A stretch of DNA of 6,688 nt from NCBI GenBank assembly GCA_955652025.1, contig CATPAO010000289.1, positions 1 through 6,688 of the forward strand, in the 5' to 3' direction. Below the pieces are notes generated by a model. It ran no database searches. It was not told the DNA's origin and saw only the letters and a list, made by a program, of their open reading frames with translations. The stretch's first letter is position 1, and the number at the start of each line of letters is the position of its first letter. The position numbers and the translations under genes are program-made. The stretch is from Casimicrobiaceae bacterium (GTDB lineage Bacteria; Pseudomonadota; Gammaproteobacteria; Burkholderiales; Casimicrobiaceae). Positions 5,191-6,688 of the stretch are shown here, piece by piece.

Positions 5191-6688
5191 ATGAAGAACA
5201 AAGCGATCGCGCGCGTCAACGATTTCGTCGTCAAGTTCGCGAACGTCAACGGCTCGGGGTCGGCGTCCGCGAATGGACTGTTCGCGCGCGCGATCCTGCG
5301 CATGGGCGTGCCGGTGGCGGCGCGCAACATCTTCCCGTCCAACATCCAGGGATTGCCGACCTGGTACGAAGTGCGCGTCGTCGAGGCGGGCTGGCGCGGC
5401 CGTCGCGGCGGCGTCGACCTCGCGGTGGCGATGAATCCGCAGACGTGGGACAAGGACGTCGCCGAGATCGAAACCGGCGGCTACCTGTTCTACGATTCGA
5501 CCAAGCCATTGCCGCAGTCCAAGTTCCGCACCGACGTCGAGGCGATCGGCATGCCGCTGACGGCGATCTGCAACGCCGCATACACGGACACGCGGCAGCG
5601 TCAGCTGTTCAAGAACATCATTTACCTGGGCGCGCTCTCCGCGCTCCTCGACATCGATTCGGCCGAGATAGAGCGGCTGTTTGCCGAGCAATTCAAGGGC
5701 AAGGAGGCGCTGCTCGACTCCAACCACAACGCGCTCAAGATGGGGCGCGATCACGCACTCGCGGATTTTTCGTGTCCGCTGCCGTTGCGCGTCGAGCGTC
5801 GCGACAAGGTCGGCGATCGCGTCTTCATCGACGGCAATTCGGCGGCGGCGCTGGGCGCGGTCTACGGCGGTGCGACCGTTGCCGCGTGGTACCCGATCAC
5901 GCCGTCGTCGTCGCTCGCCGAGGCGTTCGCCAAGCATTGCCGCACGTTTCGCATCGATCCGGTCAGCGGCAGCAAGCGCTTCGCGATCATCCAGGCCGAG
6001 GACGAGCTCGCGTCGATCGGGATCGTCATCGGCGCCACGTGGAACGGCGCGCGCGCGTTCACCGCGACGTCCGGTCCCGGCATTTCGCTGATGCAGGAAT
6101 TCCTGGGCCTCGCGTATTTCGCCGAGATTCCGGCGGTCGTGTTCGACGTGCAGCGCGGCAGTCCGTCGACCGGCATGCCGACGCGCACGCAGCAGGCGGA
6201 CCTCCTTTCCTGCGCGTACGCGTCGCACGGCGACACCAAGCACGTGATGGTGATCCCCGAGGATCCGGCCGAGTGCTTCGCGTTCGGCGCGCTCGCGTTC
6301 GATCTCGCCGACCGGCTGCAAACGCCGATCTTCGTGATGCTCGATCTCGACATCGGCATGCAGGACTGGCTTTGCGAACCGCTCGACTGGGACGACAGCC
6401 GCAAGATGGATCGCGGCAAGGTAATGACCGCGGCCATGCTCGATGCGGGACGCGATTTCGGCCGCTATCTCGACGTCGACAACGACGGCATCCCGTATCG
6501 CACGTATCCGGGCACCCACCCGAGCAAGGGGGGCTACTTCACGCGCGGCACGACCAAGGACCGCTATGCCCGTTATACCGAAGAAGGGCCGGCGTATGTC
6601 GATAACATGCGACGGCTCTTGCGCAAGTTCGAGACGGCGAAAGAGCTCGTTCCGGCCCCGGTGATCACGCGCGCGAAAGAGGCGACGC
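5191..6688 (+). CDS. 2-oxoacid:acceptor oxidoreductase, fused gamma-alpha subunit (KorA-like), 3' end outside window
   Basis: This is the gamma-alpha chain of a CoA-dependent 2-oxoacid oxidoreductase (2-oxoglutarate is the likeliest substrate), which works with a thiamine-diphosphate beta chain. The frame is open from ATG 5191 to the window end, giving 499 residues of a family usually near 600. Residues about 15-195 are the gamma domain, with GSGSASANGLFARAILRMG (21-39). Residues about 212 onward are the pyrimidine-binding alpha domain, with WYPITPSSSLAEAF (233-246; the Thr of YPITP is conserved in the family), QAEDELASIG (268-277), FTATSGPGISLM (290-301), DVQRGSPSTGMPT (319-331) and GTHPSKGGYFTRG (441-453). 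The ATG is 4 bases after the upstream stop, and GGAG (5180-5183) sits 7 bases before it inside the last codons of that gene, which suggests translational coupling. It has no ferredoxin domain of its own; the neighbour supplies one. The exact 2-oxoacid cannot be read from the sequence with certainty. Confidence 0.9.
   Translation, partial: MKNKAIARVNDFVVKFANVNGSGSASANGLFARAILRMGVPVAARNIFPSNIQGLPTWYEVRVVEAGWRGRRGGVDLAVAMNPQTWDKDVAEIETGGYLFYDSTKPLPQSKFRTDVEAIGMPLTAICNAAYTDTRQRQLFKNIIYLGALSALLDIDSAEIERLFAEQFKGKEALLDSNHNALKMGRDHALADFSCPLPLRVERRDKVGDRVFIDGNSAAALGAVYGGATVAAWYPITPSSSLAEAFAKHCRTFRIDPVSGSKRFAIIQAEDELASIGIVIGATWNGARAFTATSGPGISLMQEFLGLAYFAEIPAVVFDVQRGSPSTGMPTRTQQADLLSCAYASHGDTKHVMVIPEDPAECFAFGALAFDLADRLQTPIFVMLDLDIGMQDWLCEPLDWDDSRKMDRGKVMTAAMLDAGRDFGRYLDVDNDGIPYRTYPGTHPSKGGYFTRGTTKDRYARYTEEGPAYVDNMRRLLRKFETAKELVPAPVITRAKEAT

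Noticed and set aside
5017..6519. 500-codon open frame on the minus strand opposite the KorA-like gene
   Set aside because: It is antisense to a gene with clear family motifs. Its composition (Arg, Ala, Val, His, Asp) is that of a codon-bias shadow.
5445..6605. 386-codon plus-strand open frame overlapping the KorA-like gene
   Set aside because: It is a different frame of the same strand, Arg/Ala-rich with no domain. The true frame starts at 5191 and runs off the window end, with alpha-subunit motifs throughout.

Overview
The window is GC-rich and its longest genes have strongly GC-biased third codon positions. Together with the gene families present, this suggests a proteobacterium, most likely a betaproteobacterium of the Burkholderiales/Rhodocyclales kind. 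That placement is an inference from sequence style and gene types, because there is no rRNA or other phylogenetic marker. Five protein genes are present, two of them cut by the window edges. I saw no tRNA, rRNA, CRISPR array, transposase or phage gene.

Left part (1-3037): ergothioneine and selenium genes. The C-terminal half of EgtD (histidine trimethylation to hercynine) runs rightward and ends at 501. EgtB (the iron-dependent sulfoxide synthase acting on hercynine) runs leftward and ends at 502, so the two stop codons sit back to back in the palindrome TAGCTA. Upstream of egtB on the same strand is selD (selenophosphate synthase). The two are separated by a gap of about 185 bases that contains several short hairpins and looks like a dispersed intergenic repeat. 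An egtB next to a selD recalls the selenoneine (sen) clusters, but this EgtB has the motifs of a canonical EgtB and no selenosugar synthase (SenB) is visible.

Middle (3038-3317): a 280-base divergent intergenic region between selD (leftward) and the redox genes (rightward). It has a plausible -10 element for selD and a strong ribosome binding site in front of a TTG start on the right.

Right part (3318-6688): an apparent operon of two genes. The first encodes a 622-residue FAD/NAD(P)H oxidoreductase resembling the glutamate synthase small subunit (GltD), fused to a C-terminal two-cluster ferredoxin module. The second, 4 bases later, encodes the alpha subunit (with a fused N-terminal gamma domain) of a 2-oxoacid:acceptor oxidoreductase, cut by the window end. 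A beta (thiamine diphosphate-binding) subunit is expected just beyond the edge. Together they would oxidise a 2-oxoacid such as 2-oxoglutarate to its acyl-CoA and pass electrons through Fe-S clusters and FAD to or from NAD(P), avoiding a soluble ferredoxin. The left and right halves have no obvious biochemical link beyond a general redox theme.
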